The notes under the pieces: model-generated
Told to the model about the DNA's origin: nothing
What the model saw: the letters and a program-made list of their open reading frames with translations, nothing else
Database searches by the model: none
Translations under genes and position numbers: made by a program
In this document: positions 36,208-48,200 of the stretch, in pieces
Layout of the letters: the number at the start of each line of letters is the position of its first letter
Numbering within the stretch: the stretch's first letter is position 1
DNA from: Candidatus Zhuqueibacterota bacterium
Lineage (GTDB): Bacteria; Zhuqueibacterota; Zhuqueibacteria; Oceanimicrobiales; Oceanimicrobiaceae
Length of the DNA: 64,000 nucleotides
Direction: 5' to 3'
Assembly: GCA_029261995.1 (NCBI GenBank)
Contig: JAJDAF010000065.1
Location: 1 to 64,000, forward strand

Positions 36208-37457
36208 GACAGGCCGTCCGCTGCCGGAGGCGCGACTTCGGGCTGCGGCGTTGCAGCCGGTTTCAGCGTATCATACATCGCCAGGAGCTTGCGACCGATG
36301 ATATTCCAATCATAACGCTCCTCAACGCACTGCCGCGCCTGCCGCCGAATTTTTTCTGCCAGCCGGTTGTCCTGCAACAGGCGAAGGACGGAATCCGCAA
36401 ATTTCACAGAGGCATCTTCAACGAGCAGATGCTGTCGGTTAGCAAGTTCCAGTCCTTCACAGCCGAAGGAAGTCGATACCACCGGGACACCCAAAGCCAT
36501 GGCCTCGAGGATTTTCAGCCGGGTGCCGCCACCCGACCGCAATGGCACCACAACCACGCCAGCCTGTCGGTAGAATGGAACCACATCCTGCACCCATCCA
36601 GTCACTTCGACATTTGGGAAGTCCCGCAGTTTCTGCAACACATCATAGGGACCTTGCCCGACGACGACAAATTTTGCATCCGGCCTTCGGTTCAGGATTT
36701 TTGGAAAAATCTCCGTGCAGAAATAGAGCGCTGCGTCGAAATTCGGAGGATATCCCATGGTGCCGACGAACAAGATGGTATCGCTTGGTTGCGACTGACC
36801 GGAAAATTCATAGCGCGCCGCATCCACGCCATTCTCGATGACGGACACCTGTAACGCGGGGTTGGAGTCGAGCAACCTCTTTGCTTCGAGATGTGAAACC
36901 GTTATGCTGCAATCGAATCGCTCTGCATATTTTGCTTCCCAGCCCGCGATCGACAGCCATTTGACAAAGTTAACCAGTCTCTCTTTCAAAGGACTTTTCA
37001 GACTGAGCATGCTTTTGTACTGGTCCGCAACATGGTTATGAAAGGAGAGAACCTTGACGCACTCACTGCCGGCTGGAACAGCATCTACATACGGCGCAAG
37101 AACGGAGTGCTCGATCTGAATGATATCGACATTGTGGTCAGTGATAAGCTGCCTGATCTTACCAAATAGTTCGTCGTACATAAACGCCGCCGTGGCCGGA
37201 GAGCGACGAAGCGGCAGTCCTTTTAGCGCGCGCGTGAGATGTTCTTTCCATGGCAGGATGCGGGGTTCCACGAAGTCGCAGATATCACAATACGCCTTGA
37301 GTTCGGCAACGTACTCTTTTTGCGCCGAGCCAAGAAGAATGCTGAGCAGCAGGACTCGGTGCCGCTTCGAGACTTGCCGAATCAAAGCCAAATAGCGCTG
37401 GTTGACGCCGGTATCCGGCGGGTAGGGCAGACCGTATGTTACAAACAGAATGGTCAT
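36204..37457 (-). CDS. Family 4 glycosyltransferase
   Basis: A 417-residue GT-B protein. MTILFVTYGLPYPPDTGVNQRYLAL is the true N-terminus, ILFVGTMGYPPNFDAALYF opens the donor domain, and LRSGGGTRLKILEAMALGVPVVSTSFGCEGL gives the EX7E-type region, close to sugar transferases of exopolysaccharide loci. The ATG at 37457 overlaps the upstream hydrolase stop (ATGA); a longer frame exists but is unrelated. The proline-rich C-terminus looks disordered. Confidence 0.85.
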   Translation of the reverse strand: MTILFVTYGLPYPPDTGVNQRYLALIRQVSKRHRVLLLSILLGSAQKEYVAELKAYCDICDFVEPRILPWKEHLTRALKGLPLRRSPATAAFMYDELFGKIRQLITDHNVDIIQIEHSVLAPYVDAVPAGSECVKVLSFHNHVADQYKSMLSLKSPLKERLVNFVKWLSIAGWEAKYAERFDCSITVSHLEAKRLLDSNPALQVSVIENGVDAARYEFSGQSQPSDTILFVGTMGYPPNFDAALYFCTEIFPKILNRRPDAKFVVVGQGPYDVLQKLRDFPNVEVTGWVQDVVPFYRQAGVVVVPLRSGGGTRLKILEAMALGVPVVSTSFGCEGLELANRQHLLVEDASVKFADSVLRLLQDNRLAEKIRRQARQCVEERYDWNIIGRKLLAMYDTLKPAATPQPEVAPPAADGLS

Positions 37458-38407
37458 CCGAGGCTCTCTGTGCTTGCGCTGCTCACATCGTGGTTTGCAT
37501 GCGCCATGCTTGAATTGTCCGGGCAATCCTCCATGAAGTGCGATAACCAATCCTGGAGAAGGTGAAACAATTGCTCCTGACTCCAGCGCATGATGAAGGT
37601 GTGATTGGCTCCCTTCATCACTTCAAACCTCAGATTTTCGATTTCATTCAGACGACGCACGTCATTGCCCAGGGCGGCATGCAGGTAGTCGAGACCTTCA
37701 TCAGCTTCAGAATGAAGTAGAAACAGGCGTGTACCGCGTCGGGTCAATCGCTGTAACTCTGCCAGTCCGTGCATTCTGGCGGAGCCTTTTCCTTTTCGTT
37801 TCAGCAGGTGGCCGGGCCGGATGTTTGCGAGCGCAGAGAGAATACGGCGGTAGTCGCCCTGGCCCTTTAGAATCTTTGAGATATTCTTAAGCCGAAAGCT
37901 GCTAAATACCACCATTCTCAAATAGTGTCGAATGAGCACGCGTCGGTAGAGTTTCTCGGCGAGCGCTTCATCATTACCGTGCAGGTGGCCGCCGGCGTTA
38001 AGCAGGGCGGTGCCGACGACACGCTGGTCCAGCAATGCAGTCTGGAAAGACACAATTGCTCCGGAACACAGCCCCATGAGCACGAACCTGTCGAGCCCCA
38101 TTTCGCGATGCATGGCATCCATCGCTTCCCTGGTTTCCAACACCGCACTTTTTTCAAAGGGCAGATGGTCCCGGCGAACGCTGCTATCACCCAGGCCGGA
38201 AAGGTCGAAGCGCAAAACAGGAAATCCCAATCGGGCCAGTTTACGCGCTACTCTCACATGCAGACGATTGACCCCGACGCGGTGCACCAGGCCGGAGTTT
38301 AAGAGGATGATGCCCGGCAGGCTCTGGGCCACCATGTCCTCGTCCGGTGTGGTGACGATGCCCACCAACGCGGCCTTGCTGCCAAATTGTAGAACTTCCT
38401 CCCTCAT
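37454..38407 (-). CDS. Alpha/beta hydrolase with cysteine nucleophile, exosortase-hydrolase-1-like
   Basis: A 317-residue alpha/beta hydrolase. The nucleophile elbow reads MGLCSGA, with cysteine in place of serine. PVLRFDLSGLGDSS is the oxyanion-side strand, LLHSEADEG supplies the acid and MKGANHTF the histidine. This resembles exosortase-A-system-associated hydrolase 1, normally found in exopolysaccharide/PEP-CTERM loci; no exosortase is in the window. It follows the TE-less NRPS and a partner hydrolase (4-nt overlap), so a trans-acting release or acyl-transfer role is possible. ATG at 38407 chosen from that overlap. Confidence 0.7.
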   Translation of the reverse strand: MREEVLQFGSKAALVGIVTTPDEDMVAQSLPGIILLNSGLVHRVGVNRLHVRVARKLARLGFPVLRFDLSGLGDSSVRRDHLPFEKSAVLETREAMDAMHREMGLDRFVLMGLCSGAIVSFQTALLDQRVVGTALLNAGGHLHGNDEALAEKLYRRVLIRHYLRMVVFSSFRLKNISKILKGQGDYRRILSALANIRPGHLLKRKGKGSARMHGLAELQRLTRRGTRLFLLHSEADEGLDYLHAALGNDVRRLNEIENLRFEVMKGANHTFIMRWSQEQLFHLLQDWLSHFMEDCPDNSSMAHANHDVSSASTESLG

Positions 38408-39231
38408 GCGTACACCTCGGAAATCCACGAGACTATCGATTGCAGCATTTGATACGGCACCTGGATTTTCCCGAACGCCTCCTCCCAGACCCAAAGCTGA
38501 GGATTGGGCTGATGCAAGTGTTTTACCGTGGCGCCTAATCGTATCAGGTGAGTGTTTAGAGCAGCCTGTTTGGCCTTGTCATTGCTTTCAAGCAAAAGCA
38601 GGTGGTCTACCGGTTTGCGTTTCATGTCGAGTAGATCAATCTTTTCGATGCCGGCCTGCAACTGTTCCGTCATAGGGAATCCCAAAATCTCACTACCATT
38701 TTCTTTTTCCCAATCAGCGTCCGTCAACACATGCGCGTATTGCAGCATCTGTTTGTGCAACTCTGCCAGTTCCTTCAGGTAGCTTTCTCCGCTCGTGACC
38801 GGATCCCAGAGTACCAGGCTGTCGATATCGCCGCGCGAGATGGCGGTCATGGTGGAGAGCGTGGCGCCCAGGCGCAAGCCCACCAAACAGATCTTGCTGA
38901 TGCGGCTCCGGCCACGAATTTCGCTAATCGCCAAAGCGATATCGCTGAGCCATCGGTCGATGTCGCCGCTATCACAATCTCCACCTGAGTCTCCACAGCC
39001 ACGATAATCAAATCGAAGAACGGGAAAGCCGGCAGTGGCGAGACGTCCGGCCAATTGCCGTATGGCCCGGTGAAAGCGGATGTATTCGTCGCCGACAGGG
39101 TTGCAAAGAACGACGGCGCAGTTTCGGCTCGCCGGTGCTTTGGGTGAATGATAGTAGCCGAAAAGTGCATTGTCTGGCTGACCAAAGTAGAACGGCTCCG
39201 TGGCTGGCGGAGAATGTGCAGATTGGCGCAT
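38404..39231 (-). CDS. Alpha/beta hydrolase fold protein lacking the nucleophile, exosortase-hydrolase-2-like
   Basis: A 275-residue protein with the alpha/beta hydrolase signature strand PVLRFDYRGCGDSGGD, but the elbow reads VGLRLGAT, with arginine where the serine nucleophile should be. This feature recalls exosortase-A-system-associated hydrolase 2, the usual partner of the GLCxG protein encoded next. It may be a non-catalytic partner or use another chemistry. It begins 8 nt downstream of the three-module NRPS gene, so it is translated from the same message. Confidence 0.65.
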   Translation of the reverse strand: MRQSAHSPPATEPFYFGQPDNALFGYYHSPKAPASRNCAVVLCNPVGDEYIRFHRAIRQLAGRLATAGFPVLRFDYRGCGDSGGDCDSGDIDRWLSDIALAISEIRGRSRISKICLVGLRLGATLSTMTAISRGDIDSLVLWDPVTSGESYLKELAELHKQMLQYAHVLTDADWEKENGSEILGFPMTEQLQAGIEKIDLLDMKRKPVDHLLLLESNDKAKQAALNTHLIRLGATVKHLHQPNPQLWVWEEAFGKIQVPYQMLQSIVSWISEVYA

Positions 39232-39239
39232 ATGGATCT

Positions 39240-42200
39240 CTACGTTTCAGATGGTGTTCGGGATATCTTGTTCCGGATAGATTGTCTCAGGCGCTTAGCA
39301 AAGGGCTCCGACTTAGAAGGCGAATTCTTGTCGCTTTTATATTCGCAAAGCAAAGCGATCTGTCCCAGAGTTTGGTTCATGAACTCGCCCGGATTCAATT
39401 TCAATCCGGTTCTTTCTTCCAGCTTGGCAATGACCCGCATGGATAGAAGCGAATGCCCTCCCAGGTCGAAAAAATTGTCGTACACGCTCACTTGTTCAAT
39501 GCAGAGCAGCTCTTGCCAGATTTCTGCCAGCAACGATTCCATTGCAGTCGCAGGAGCGGCATCATCTTCAATTTCTATTTTTCGAGTGTCTGGAGCCGGC
39601 AGCGCCTGGCGGTCGATCTTGCCATTTGGTGTCATGGGCAACGCGTCAAGGCAAACGAATTCGTTGGGCACCATGTAGCCGGGTAGACAGTCCTTTAAGA
39701 AGGTGTGCAACTCACTTCTCTCAGCCATCTGGGCTTGCTGCGGAACAATGTAGGCGACCAGGCGTGTGTCGCCGTTGTTTGTCGTGGCGATGACGACATT
39801 GTCTCGCACCGATGGGTGTTCTCTAAGCGCGGCCTCGATCTCTCCCGGTTCGATACGATAGCCGCGCAATTTGACCTGGTGGTCCGTTCTATCAAGAAAC
39901 TCGATGTTGCCATCGGCGCGGTAACGGGCTAGATCTCCAGTCTTATAAATGCGCGCTCCGGGTTTGTCGCTAAACGGATCTGCGATGAACTTCTCCGCCG
40001 TCAGTTCCTGGCGGTTCAGGTAGCCGCGCGCCACGCCAACTCCGCCAAGGTGCAGCTCTCCGGGCACACCGACCGGAACGGGTCGCATTTCTCTATCTAA
40101 GATATAGACCTGAACGTTGGCAATTGGCCGGCCAATCGGAATCTCCGCCAAGCCGTCCATTCTCTGGTCAGGAGGTTCATAGAATATTGCCGCCACCGTC
40201 GGGCCGTAACCATTGAGCCACCGGCAACGCTTGCCGACCATCTGTGACCAGGTTGAATAGACCGATGGCGAGACTTTTTCTCCGCCAATAGTAACCAGAC
40301 GAACCTGCTCCGGCATGGGGAGTGTGGCGACAGCCATGCCGTTCACCATCTCATGCCAGAAGGCGGTAGGCACGGTGAGCACGGTTACGCGCTGCCGTTC
40401 GACAAACCGTAGAAAATCCGTCGTCGATGACAGCACTTCCTCTGAACGGAGAACTACAGCTGCGCCGCTGAGCCAGGTGGGGAAGATATCTAGGACTGCC
40501 ATATCGAAGTTGATGGAAGCAAACTGCAACACCCGGTCGTCGCTTCGAAGTTCAAATTTTCTGGCCATGGCGCAATTGTGGTTGACCATGCCCTGATGCG
40601 TGATCATGACCCCTTTGGGCTTGCCGGTCGGACCCGAAGTATAGATGACGTAGGCTAGATTCTGCGCCGTTGTTTGGTTGGCCGGATTGGATTGACTCTG
40701 CCGGGCGAGGGAGGGAAGATCATTGTCGAGACAAATTGCTTTGGCTTGATTGACGGGTAGAGATTCCAGCAGCCGCTCCTGGGTTAGCAGGACCGGAGTC
40801 TGGGAATCTTGCAACATGAAGGCCAGCCGCTCCTTCGGGTAGTCAGGGTCGAGCGGCAGATAGGCGCCGCCGGCTTTGAGGATGGCCAGCAGTCCGACTG
40901 TCATTTCTATGGACCGCTCGACACAAATTCCGACAATGACATCGGGTCCCGCGCCGACAGCCTGCAGGGCGTGCGCCAGTTGATTGGCGCGTCTGTTGAG
41001 TTCGGCGTAGGTTAAGCAGTCGCTCCCGAATTCAACTGCTATGGCCTCGGGCGTGCGTTCGACTTGCGCCTCAAAAAGCGCCTGAATGCAGGTGGAGCCG
41101 GGATATTCTTCATCAGTCGCATTCCATTCAAAAAGCAGTTGCCGGCGTTCGTTCTCTCTTAACAACGGCGCTGCCAGGATCTGCTGCGAGGGGTTCCTTA
41201 CGACACTTGATAGCAGCGTTTCAAAATGGCTTGCCATCCGCTCAATTGTCGAGGCCTCAAACAGGTCTGTGTTGTAGGTCAAACCGCATTCCAGGTGACC
41301 GTCGTCTATGCTGAAATCAATTTCGAGATCGAAACGAACATGGCTGCCCTCGAGGGACAAGGGTTCCAGTTCCAGGCCGTGCAGAGATAGCGGCTCTGAC
41401 GAAACGTTATGCAGCGCAAACAGCACCTGGAAAAGCGGGTTGCGACTCAGGTCCCTTTCCAAATCGAGCTTATCGATCAGCTTTTCAACCGGAAAATCCT
41501 GGTTCGCATAGGCGTCAATTGTGTCCTCACGAACTCTCCGGAGCAGTTCCCTAAATGTTGGATTGCCGTCCAGCCTGGTTCGCAATACAATAATATTTGT
41601 GAAGAAGCCAATCAGATGCTCAATCTCAGCGCGGTTGCGGTTGGCTATCGGCGAACCGACAATGATATCGCTTTGTCCGCTGTACCGCTGCAGCAACACG
41701 TTGAATGCAGCAAGCAGGGTCATGAAGGGCGTGGCATTCTCCTGCCGGCTCAGGCTGTTGATGTCGCTCAGCAGATTTTCCGGGAGCGCGAAACCGTGAG
41801 TGCGGCCACGATAGCTTTGTTCTTGAGGCCGTGGTCTGTCAGTAGGCAACTCCAGCAGCGGTGCCTCCCGGAGTTGTTTGAGCCAGTAGTCTAGTTGGGT
41901 CTGGCAGGTTTCGGTGTGCAGCCACTCGCGTTGCCAGATGGCAAAATCGGCGTACTGAATGGGCAGCTCCGGCAAGGCAGCCTTTTCCCCTTGCACAGAT
42001 GCTGAATACAACTTCTCCAGTTCGCTATAGAACACACCGGTGGACCAGGCATCTGTCACAATGTGGTGCATGCCAATCAGAAGCATGTGGGCCGCTGAGT
42101 CCAGACAAATGAGAGTCACTCGCAGAAGCGGACCTAATGTGAGATCGAACGGCTGTTGTGCTGCGTCAGTGGCCAGGCGCTTCGCTTCAGTTTCGCGTTC

Positions 42201-45200
42201 GCTCTCCGTCAGCCCCTGCAGGTCGAGAATCGTTAACTCGCAAACCGGCTCCGGGGTAATGACCTGCAGCGGAACGCCGCCTTGCATGACAAACGCAGTG
42301 CGCAGGACCTCGTGACGGCGAATGATCTCGTCGAGGCTTTTTTCAAGCGCAGGCACATCCACATGACCAAGAAGTCGATAGGCCAAGAAGATATTGTAAT
42401 ACGGCGTGTCCGGCTCAAGCTGGGCAAGAAACCATAATCGCTGTTGTGCAAATGACAATGGGATGTCGCCCCGATGCACTGATTTCGATATTGGCCCGGC
42501 AGATCCATTTTGTCCATTTTGGGGCTCTGTGTCGATAAGTTTGGCCAGTTCGGCGATGGTTGGTGATTCAAATAGCCGCCGTACCGGGAGGTCAATTTGA
42601 AGAACTTTCCGAAGCTGGGAGACCACCTGCGTCGCCTTTAGCGAATGACCGCCCAACTCAAAAAAGTTGTCATGAACACTAACCCGCTCAAGGCCCAGGA
42701 CATCTGTCCAGATTCCCGCAATAGCCTTTTCAACAGGATTGCGTGCGGCAACAAACTCGGGCATATCATCAGGCCTGACTCGTTCTGGTTCCGGCAAGGC
42801 CCGGCGATCTATCTTGCCGTTCGAAGTCAGCGGCAATGCCTCCAACATGACGATAGCGGCAGGCACCATGTAGTCCGGCAACCTCTCCTTCAGAAATTGT
42901 CGCAGCTCCCGTTCTGAAGGTGCTGATTGCTGGACAGGAACGATGTATGCCACAAGACGAGCATCACCGGAGGTATCCTCACGAATCAGTACGACGGTTT
43001 CGCTGACACCGACATGCTCGTTCAGATTGGCTTCAATCTCGCCTGGTTCGACACGAAAACCACGCACCTTGACTTGATTATCCATGCGGCCAATGAATTC
43101 GATGTTGCCATCCGGAAGGTAACGGGCTAAATCGCCCGTCTTGTACAGGCGCGTTGGTGTTTTTTGGCTGAAAGAAATCGTTACAAACTTCTCGGCAGTG
43201 AGCTCTGGGCGATTGAGATACTCGCGCGCCAGGCAAACGCCGCCAATATACAGCTCGCCCGGCACACCAACCGGCACCGGTTGACGCTCCGCATCGAGAA
43301 GATATATTTGGGTGTTGGCAATTGGCCGGCCGATGGGTGGCAGCGCTGGCCAACCGTCAGGGTCACCTTCCAGAGTATAGGCGGTGGCCACGTGGGTTTC
43401 CGAGGGCCCATAGTGATTGTGAAAGAAACAGTCCCCTAACTTGCGAAAGAACTCGACGATTGCTGGCGTTATTCGTAATTGCTCGCCGGTGGTGATAATC
43501 TCTCGCATGCAAGCCAAAGAACCGTCGTCCGGGTCTACTTGCTCGGCTAATTGTTGTAAGATTACGACCGGCAGAATGGCTCTTTCAATGCAATTCTCTT
43601 GCAGGCATCGAGCCAACAAATGAACATCCTGTCGTGTTTCTTCAGTCGCTAAAACCAGCGTGCCTCCCGAATTCAAGGTCGTGAAGATTTCCGTGAAACT
43701 GGCATCGAAACTCAGGGAGGCAATTTGCAGCGTGCGCGCGTTGCCTGACACTCGGGAGTGCTGAACCAGCCAGTTGATCCAATTGGCAAGCGTCCGGTGT
43801 GGCAGAGCAACGCCCTTGGGTTTTCCCGTGGAGCCAGATGTATAGATGACATACACCAAATCTTCAACTGTTGCACTCTTAGCCGGATTGCGCTCACTCT
43901 CGCGAGACAGGGTCAAATCGTGACTGTCCAAACACAGGACTTTCGCCTGTTGCACCGGGATTTCCCCATGAAGTCGGTCGCAGGTCAGAATGACGGGGGC
44001 CTTCGCATCTGCCAGCATATAGGCCAGGCGCTCCCGCGGGTAGGATGAGTCCAGCGGCAGACATGTACCGCCGGCTTTCAAGACGGCCAGCACCGCGACA
44101 ATCATTTCCTGAGAACGGGGCAAGTAGATTCCCACCGGCACATCCGGGCCTACGCCGAGCGTCTTCAGGTAATGCGCTATCTGGTTAGCACGCCGGTTCA
44201 GATCTTTGTAAGTTTGATCGGTTTGCTCAGAGCTCCGACCGTCGCTGTCAAGGCCTGTCGGCGAAATGAGTGCGATGGCATCTGGCGTGCGCTCAGCCTG
44301 CTGTTCAAAAAGCTCATGGATACACTGACTGCGGGGATATTCATCTTCTGTGTCATTCCACTCATGGACAAGCTGTCGCCGTTCGCCCGGTCTTAGCAAC
44401 GGTAAGGTCGAAACACGCTGCTGCGGGTCGGTCGCAATCGCAGACAACAGCGACTCGAAATGACCTGCCATTCGTTTGATCGTGGAGGCGTCATACAAGT
44501 CGGTGTTGTAGGTCAAGGAACCGTGAAGTCCGTCTGTGTCTTCTTCAAAATGCACCTCGAGATCAAAACGAACCGTTTCGATGTCAAAGGTGAGCAGCTC
44601 GAGTTCCAGCCCGCGCAAGGATAGCGCGGAATGCGGAGCATTTTGCAGCGTAAACAATACCTGGAATAGTGGATTGCGACTCAGGTCTCGTTCCAAATCC
44701 AATTCATGAACCAGCTTCTCGAACGGCAAATCCTGGTGGGCAAAAGCCTCCAGTGTGTGCTCGCGTACCTGTTTGAGCAGCTCGGCAAATGTTGGATTTT
44801 CATCAAGCCTGGTTCGTAGCGCTAATGTATTGGTGAAGAAGCCAATCAACGGCTCAATTTCCGCATGATTGCGATTCGCGATCGGTGAGCCAACCAGAAT
44901 ATCGCTCTGCCCGCTATAGCGGTGCAGCAATATCTTGAATGCCGCAAGCAGTACCATGAAAAGCGTGGCATTCTCCTGTTGGCCCAGATTATTGAGCGTT
45001 TGAAGCAAATTTTTCGAAAGCACGAAGCTCTGTCGGGCGCCATGGTAAGTTTGCTCCCGCGGCCGTGGTCTATCAGTGGGAAGGGCCAATACCGGCGCAT
45101 CGTGCAGTTGCTGCTTCCAGTAGTCTAGTTGAGTTTGTAGAATCTCGCCCTGCAGCCATTCTCGTTGCCAGAGAGCGAAATCCGCATATTGAATTCGCAA

Positions 45201-48200
45201 ATCGGGCAAGGGAGATGGTTGCCGCTGGTCAAAGGCAGCATAGAGCGCACCCAACTCGCGATACAAGATGCCGGTGGACCAGGCATCGGTCACGATGTGG
45301 TGCATGGTCAGCACAAGCACATGCTTCTCAGAATTCAGACGAAACAGCGTAGCACGGAGTAAAGGGCCGGTAGCCAGGTCAAAAGGGCGCTTGATTTCTT
45401 CCTGCACCAGACGAGCCACCTCCGCCTCACGCTCGGCGTCAGCGAGCCCGCTTAGATCTATGAGTGGTAATTCAAGACTGAGACCTGGTGCGATGCGCTG
45501 GACCGCGTGACCATTGTCCGAGGTAAATGTCGTACGCAGAATCTCATGATGCCTAACAATTTCGTTAAGGCTCTGCTGCAGTACCGTCGGTTTGAGCAGA
45601 CCGGAAAGTAAATAGGTGGCCGGCACATTGTAGAATGGGCTACCGGGATCAAATTGGTCAAGAAACCAGAGTCGCTGTTGTGCAAACGACAATGGGATGT
45701 CGCTCCGATACACGGCTTTCGATATTGGCCCGGCAGGTCTTTCTTGGCCATCTTTCAACCCCGTGTCGATATTCCTGGCTAGTTCGGCAATAGTCGGTGA
45801 CTCAAATAGCCGCCGTACTGGCAGGTCCGTTTGGAGAACTTTCCGAAGCTGGGAGATCACCTGAGTCGCCTTTAGCGAATGACCACCCAATTCAAAAAAG
45901 TTATCATGAACACTGACCCGATCAAGGTCCAGGATCTCTGCCCAAATTCTTACAAGTGCCTCTTCAACAGGATTGCGTGCGGCAACAAACTCGGGCATGT
46001 CATCGGGCCTGATTCGCTCTGGTTCCGGCAGAGCCTTGCGGTCGATCTTGCCATTGGGTGTTATAGGAAACGCGTCTAAGCAAACGAACTCTCCGGGCAC
46101 CATGTAGCTGGGTAGGCGGTGTCTTAAGAAGGTGCGCAACTCACTTCTCTCAGCCACCTGGTCCGGCTGTGGAACAATGTAGACAACCAGACGTGTGTCG
46201 CCGTCTTTTGTCATGGCGATGACGACATTGTCTCGCACCGATGGGTGTTCTCTGAGCGCAGCCTCGATCTCTCCCGGTTCGATGCGATAGCCGCGTAATT
46301 TGACCTGGTGGTCCGCTCGACCAAGAAACTCGATGTTGCCATCGGCCCGGTAACGGGCTAGATCTCCAGTCTTATAAATACGAGTTCCGGGTTTGTCGCT
46401 AAACGGATCTGTGATGAATTTCTCTTCCGTCAGTTCCTTGCGGTTGAGGTAACCTCGCGCCAGGCCAACCCCGCCAATGTGCAGTTCTCCAGGCACGCCA
46501 ACCGGAACAGGTCGCAATTCATTATCTAAAATATAGGTCCTAACGTTGGCAATTGGGCGGCCAATGGGAATCTCCGCCAAGTCGTTAATTTCCCGGCCAA
46601 GGGGTTCATAGAATATGGCCGCCACCGTCGTCTCCGTCGGGCCGTAACCGTTGAGCCAACGGCAACGCTTGCCGACCAGGTGTGACCAGGTTGCATAGAC
46701 AGATGGCGAGACCTTTTCTCCGCCAATAATAACCAGACGAACCTGCTCTGGCAGCGGGAGTTTGGCGAAAGCCATGCCGTTCACCATCTCATGCCAGAAG
46801 GCGGTAGGCAGATCAAGAACGGTTATGTGCTGCTGTTCGACAAACCGCAGAAAATCCGTTATCGATGACAGCACTTCCTCTGAACGGAGAACTAGTGCCG
46901 CGCCGCTGAGCCAGGTGGGGAAGATTTCTTCGACTGCGAAGTCGAAGTTGATGGAAGCAAACTGCAACACCCGGTCGTCGTTTCGGAGCTTGAATTCTCT
47001 GACCATCGCGCAATTGTGGTTGACCATGGCCTGATGCGTGACCATGACCCCTTTGGGGGCGCCGGTCGAACCCGAGGTATAGATGACGTAGGCGAGATTC
47101 TGCGCCGTCATTTGGCTGATGGGGTCGGATTGATTCTGTCGGGCGAAGGACTGTGAGTCGCTGTCGAGACAAATAATCTTGGCTTGATTGAGTGGTAGAG
47201 ATTCCAGCAGCCGCTGTTGGGTCAAGACGATGGGGGCCTGGGAATCCTGCAACATGAAAGCCAGGCGCTCTTTCGGATAATCCGGGTCGAGTGGCAGATA
47301 GGCGCCACCTGCTTTGAGGATGGCCAGCAGTCCGACTGCCATTTCCATGGAGCGCTCGACACAAATCCCGACAATGACATCGGGTCCCGCGCCGGCAGCC
47401 TGCAGGGCGTGCGCCAGTTGATTGGCGCGTCTGTTGAGTTCGGCGTATGTCAACTGTTCGCCTCGGAATTCAACCGCAACGGCCTTTGGTGTGCGTTCTG
47501 CCTGTACTTTGAAAAGCTCATGAAAACAGAGGTCGTTCTGCTCTGCTGTCGCCGTATCATTCCAATCGACCAACAGTCGTTTGCGCTCTGCCTCGCTTAA
47601 CATCTCGAGGTCACGGATGGCTGAATCCGGATTAGCAACGATATCGCCCAACAAGGTGAGATAGTGTTCGACCATGCCTGTCACCATGGCCTCGTCGAAC
47701 AGATCTTTGTTGAAGTTGCACTCGCCGGAAATCTGCTCCCCCTCATCGACGAAGGACATTGTGAGTTCATAACTTGCGATATCGCTCTCAATGTTTACAG
47801 GCTCGGTCTCCAGGTCGGGAAGAGCCAGCCTGTGCCAGGTCGGCGTGTTCTGTAAAATGAACATGACCTGAAACAGAGGATGTTGTGCCGCGTCCCGTTT
47901 CGGGAGAATTCTATCGACCAGTTTTTCGAACGGTAGGTCTTGATTGGCATAAGCCTGAACACACAGATCGCGGACGCTTGTCAGCAGTTCCCTGACGCTC
48001 ATATTGTTGTCAAGCTGCGTTCTCAGCACCAACGGGTTGACGAACAGTCCGGCGAGTCCCTCCAATTCCACCCGGCTACGGTCCACATTTGCGGACCCAA
48101 CTACAATGTCAGTCTGCCCGGAATACCTGGATAAAACCACATTGAAGGCAGCCAGCAAGGTCATGAACAATGTCAGGCCTTGTTGTTGTGAAAAATCGCG

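Noticed and set aside
37454-39231. A PEP-CTERM/exosortase system
   Set aside because: The hydrolase pair suggests it, but no exosortase, PEP-CTERM tail protein or PrsK/PrsR regulator occurs in the window.
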